This document shows, one piece after another, positions 61,620 through 64,000 of a DNA stretch of 64,000 nucleotides (position 1 is its first letter; each line of letters opens with the position of its first letter). Both the position numbers and the translations under genes were made by a program. The notes beneath the pieces are model-generated. The model had not been told where the DNA came from. It made no database searches and saw only the letters and a list, made by a program, of their open reading frames with translations. The DNA lies in assembly GCA_022821965.1 (NCBI GenBank), contig JAJECN010000022.1:62001-126000 (forward strand), in the 5' to 3' direction. Source of the stretch: Candidatus Poribacteria bacterium (lineage in GTDB: Bacteria > Poribacteria > WGA-4E > WGA-3G).

Positions 61620-62825
61620 ATGACGAAAACAACGTCCCGCCACTTCCTTGACATCTTAGCAAAAGTCCCCGATTTTCGCAACAACCGAGGCAAACGACAT
61701 CCCCTCTCTGCCATCCTCGGTCTCGCTGTGATCGCTATGATGTGTGGCTGTCGCAGTTATGCTGCCATTGCCGAGTGGGGACGCACCTATCACTCGGATC
61801 TCCCAAAAGCACTCGGATTCAGACGCACAAAGACACCTTGTGCTTCAACATTCCATTATGTTTTCAAAGACCTTGATGCCATCGCTTTGGAAAACACACT
61901 CACAGACTGGGCACTAACCGTCTTAGAAGGCTTATCGCATGAAACTGACACGCAAGCACTCGCCATAGACGGCAAAACCTTATGTGGAAGTGATAAACAA
62001 GGCGCAACGATTAGACACCTCTTGTCTGTCGTCTCTCACCAACTCGGAATCACTCTCACACAACAACCTGTCAATGCCAAAACAAACGAGATACCAATCG
62101 CAACACAGATACTTCAGGCTCTCGATGTCTCTGGGAAGATCGTCACAACCGACGCCCTCCTGACACAAAAGGCGTTTTGTCAAACACTCCGTGAGAAAAA
62201 TGCCGATTATGTCCTGCCCGTGAAAGCCAATCAGAAACAGACGTATCAAGACATAAAACTTCTCTTTGAACCCGAAACGCCCCCGAAAACTGACGTTGAC
62301 CCCCAAGACTATCAAGCCCGCGTCTTTGAAACCCTCCATCAGGAAGCAGACGCACATTTCGATACCTACTCTTGTATGGAAAATGAACATGGGGTCATCA
62401 CGACACGAACATTGACGACTTCCACTTTGCTCAATGAACACTTAGCATGGCCAGGACTCGCTCAAGTTTATGAATATCGGACACACCGCAAGCATAGACG
62501 CACCGGAAAGATTACGCACCATGTGCAGTATGGGATCACGAGTTTGTCCACAGCACAAGCATCCGCCCAACGCTTATTGGAACTCCGCCGCGGACATTGG
62601 GCAATAGAAAATCTCTCCCACCGCACACGCGACATGCTTTTGGGGGAGGACGCTTCACAGGTTCGCTGCGGCAACATTCCACACGTCATGGCAACCCTGC
62701 GTAATACTGTGCTAACGCTGCTCCGCATATCAGGGTATACAAAAATAGCACAGGCATTCCGATTTTTCGCCGCACGTCCCACTGAAGCACTCAAAATCAT
62801 TCAAAACCCAATACTCGACAATTGA
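61620..62825 (+). CDS. ISAs1-family transposase (H-repeat-associated type)
   Basis: A 401-aa DDE transposase. The N-terminal DDE_Tnp_1-associated domain opens with FLDILAKVPDFRNNRGKRHPLSAILGLAVIAMMCGCRSYAAIAEWGR, typical of H-repeat-associated proteins. The catalytic region has ALAIDGKTLCGS (first Asp) and GKIVTTDALLTQKAFCQ (second Asp), and the Glu is expected in RGHWAIENLSHRTRDMLLGEDASQVR. It ends within the right IS terminus. GAGGTG precedes the ATG. It appears intact. Confidence 0.95.
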   Translation: MTKTTSRHFLDILAKVPDFRNNRGKRHPLSAILGLAVIAMMCGCRSYAAIAEWGRTYHSDLPKALGFRRTKTPCASTFHYVFKDLDAIALENTLTDWALTVLEGLSHETDTQALAIDGKTLCGSDKQGATIRHLLSVVSHQLGITLTQQPVNAKTNEIPIATQILQALDVSGKIVTTDALLTQKAFCQTLREKNADYVLPVKANQKQTYQDIKLLFEPETPPKTDVDPQDYQARVFETLHQEADAHFDTYSCMENEHGVITTRTLTTSTLLNEHLAWPGLAQVYEYRTHRKHRRTGKITHHVQYGITSLSTAQASAQRLLELRRGHWAIENLSHRTRDMLLGEDASQVRCGNIPHVMATLRNTVLTLLRISGYTKIAQAFRFFAARPTEALKIIQNPILDN

Positions 62826-62834
62826 ATGCCTCTG

Positions 62835-62843
62835 GGATTGAGC
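62835..62843. repeat. Target site duplication of ISAs1-like element (right)
   Basis: GGATTGAGC, identical to 61480-61488. Confidence 0.9.
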
Positions 62844-64000
62844 GCAATAGCCTTGACTCCGATGCCTGGATCGGGTGCCGTTATATTTCCTGTGAACATC
62901 TGCAGAAGATGTCCGGTGGCAACATTCCACAAACGGATTTCATTATCCCAACTTCCACTCACAAGGGACTTACCATCGGGTGTATAGACGATAGAACGCG
63001 CCCCTTTCGTATGAGCAGTGATGGTTTTGAGGAGTTCTTCGGTATGCACATCCCACATACGGATTTTACCATCCCGATTCCCACTCGCCAATGTCCCACC
63101 ATCTGGAGAATAAGTCACTGAAAGAACTTCATCTGTATGTCCAGTGAGCGTTTTCACGATTTGCCCACTCTGTACGTCTCGTAGCACAATTGTATTGTTG
63201 CCTCTACTAATTGCGAGTGTTTTGCCATTCGGTGAAAAAGCCAATGACCTCGATCCAAACCTATGTGAAGTAAAGGTTTTGAGGAGTTCTCCAGTGCCAA
63301 TATTCCAAAAGCGCAGGGTTCCGTCGTATCCGCTACTGACAAGGGTTCCTCCATCGAGTGAATACTTCAAAGCGTCAACGTCCCGTGTATGACCCTTAAG
63401 AATTTTTATAGTCTTACCAGTGCCAACATCCCACATACGGATTGTCTTATCCCGGCTTCCGCTGACAAGTGTGGTGCCATCTGGTGAATAGATTATAGAA
63501 CCGACCCGATCTGTATGTCCGCTAAAGGTTTTCAAGAGTTTTCCGGTCCTAACATCCCAAATACGAATCTTGGCATCCCGCCCACCAGTTGCAAGTGTTT
63601 GACTATCAGGTGCATACACAATACTTTCGATGCGCTCGGTGTGTCCCGTAATGGCTTTTAGGCGTTCTTCAGTCCTTACATCCCAAATAAGAAGCGTATT
63701 ATCCCTCCAAGCGGTGCACGCCAATGTCTTTCCATCGTTTGAATATGCGATGAAGCGGATCCTTTCTGTATGCCCAACGAAAGTCTGTTTCAACTCACCG
63801 GTGCTAACATCCCAGAGTCGAACCGTGGTGTCCCGACTTCCACCTGCGAGGGTTTCTCCAGTTGGACTGAACGCCAACGAATAGATCCTGTCCTTGTGCC
63901 CCACAAGCAATTTATTGAGTTTGTTAGTTTGTAGGTCCCATAACGCGACTTCATGATCACTTGCAGCAGCAAGCGTCCTACCATCAGGACTGGGCACCAT
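62835..64000 (-). pseudogene. 5' part of interrupted WD40 gene (continues beyond the window)
   Basis: The part carries about nine WD40 repeats and lacks the signal-peptide end, which would lie past 64000. The ORF listed as starting at 64000 begins inside a repeat (MVPSPDGRTLAAASDHEVALWD), which aligns with MHLSPDGKTLAAATDGSVYLWD inside the neighbour, so it is internal. The coding frame runs into the IS and adds RGIQLSSIGF before a stop. Until the IS leaves, only a truncated product can be made. Sequence is close to the 59014-60900 gene. Confidence 0.85.

Larger units (their letters stand above)
61489..62834 (+). mobile_element. ISAs1-family insertion sequence
   Basis: A complete 1346-bp IS. 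The perfect terminal inverted repeat is CAGAGGCATTCAATTGTCG (19 bp). It makes a 9-bp target duplication, GGATTGAGC, as expected for ISAs1 (usually 8-10 bp). One transposase gene fills it. Inserted in a WD40 gene, with open frames and no decay, so recent. Confidence 0.93.

Noticed and set aside
61500-61643. ORF of 199 aa starting at 61643 as an independent WD40 gene
   Set aside because: Its first part is antisense to the IS leader; only the portion to 61488 is the interrupted WD40 gene.

Overview
Organism. The window reads like a chromosome segment of an uncultivated Gram-negative-type bacterium. The gene content (tandem phytanoyl-CoA dioxygenase-like genes, DUF1080, WD40 and Asp-box propellers, formylglycine-enzyme-fold proteins, an LpxL-type acyltransferase) and the intergenic spaces packed with short dispersed hairpin repeats resemble what is known of Candidatus Poribacteria genomes. 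That placement is inference; there is no rRNA gene to settle it.

Layout. 1-16 kb: a propeller protein cut by the window edge; a minus-strand group with hisC, ispG and two glycosyltransferases; an AAA-ATPase/nuclease fusion; DUF1080; an aldo-keto reductase; an MsbA-like ABC exporter; mutY; and an FGE-fold protein. 16-30.7 kb: a DNA phosphorothioation (PT) defence locus, the main point of interest. 31-37.4 kb: an AlkD-like protein, a HAD hydrolase, two duplicated PhyH dioxygenases, an ankyrin protein and an AAC(3)-family acetyltransferase. 38-47.3 kb: a membrane/stress cluster of the MoxR-DUF58-DUF4129-DUF4350-RDD-SpoIIM type. 47.8-58.4 kb: a LamG protein, an LpxL-like acyltransferase, a CtpA protease coupled to a polytopic membrane protein, an ABC ATPase, an M28 peptidase, an orphan PhoB-like regulator and a sigma-region-4-like protein. 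59-64 kb: two paralogous WD40 genes, one interrupted by an intact ISAs1-family insertion sequence with a 9-bp target duplication.

The PT locus. A DUF4007 protein, a 1162-aa P-loop ATPase and a PP-loop PAPS-reductase-like protein lie in the order expected for SspB-SspC-SspD. A PLD-like/DEVH helicase, an 81-aa protein and a DndD-like SMC ATPase follow and may correspond to an SspFGH-type restriction module. Four more genes come next: a 167-aa protein, a 96-aa protein, a 455-aa protein with a possible degenerate PD-(D/E)XK domain, and a DGQHR (DndB-like) protein. A strong hairpin terminator closes the array. Just upstream, under its own promoter, lies an HNH endonuclease resembling the PT-DNA-binding McrA-like family. 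This is paradoxical beside a PT-writing system. No cysteine desulfurase (SspA/DndA) and no canonical DndE is visible.

Other structure. A roughly 117-bp MITE-like element occurs five times, with a GGCGAGG...CCTCGCC hairpin core and TATRGTRAA-type inverted ends. The bare hairpin core, variable-stem hairpins ending in GCTACAA, and GATAACTGACGACTG-type short repeats fill most gaps. Several good sigma70-type promoters can be read directly (TTGACA-N16/17/18-TATAAT-like).
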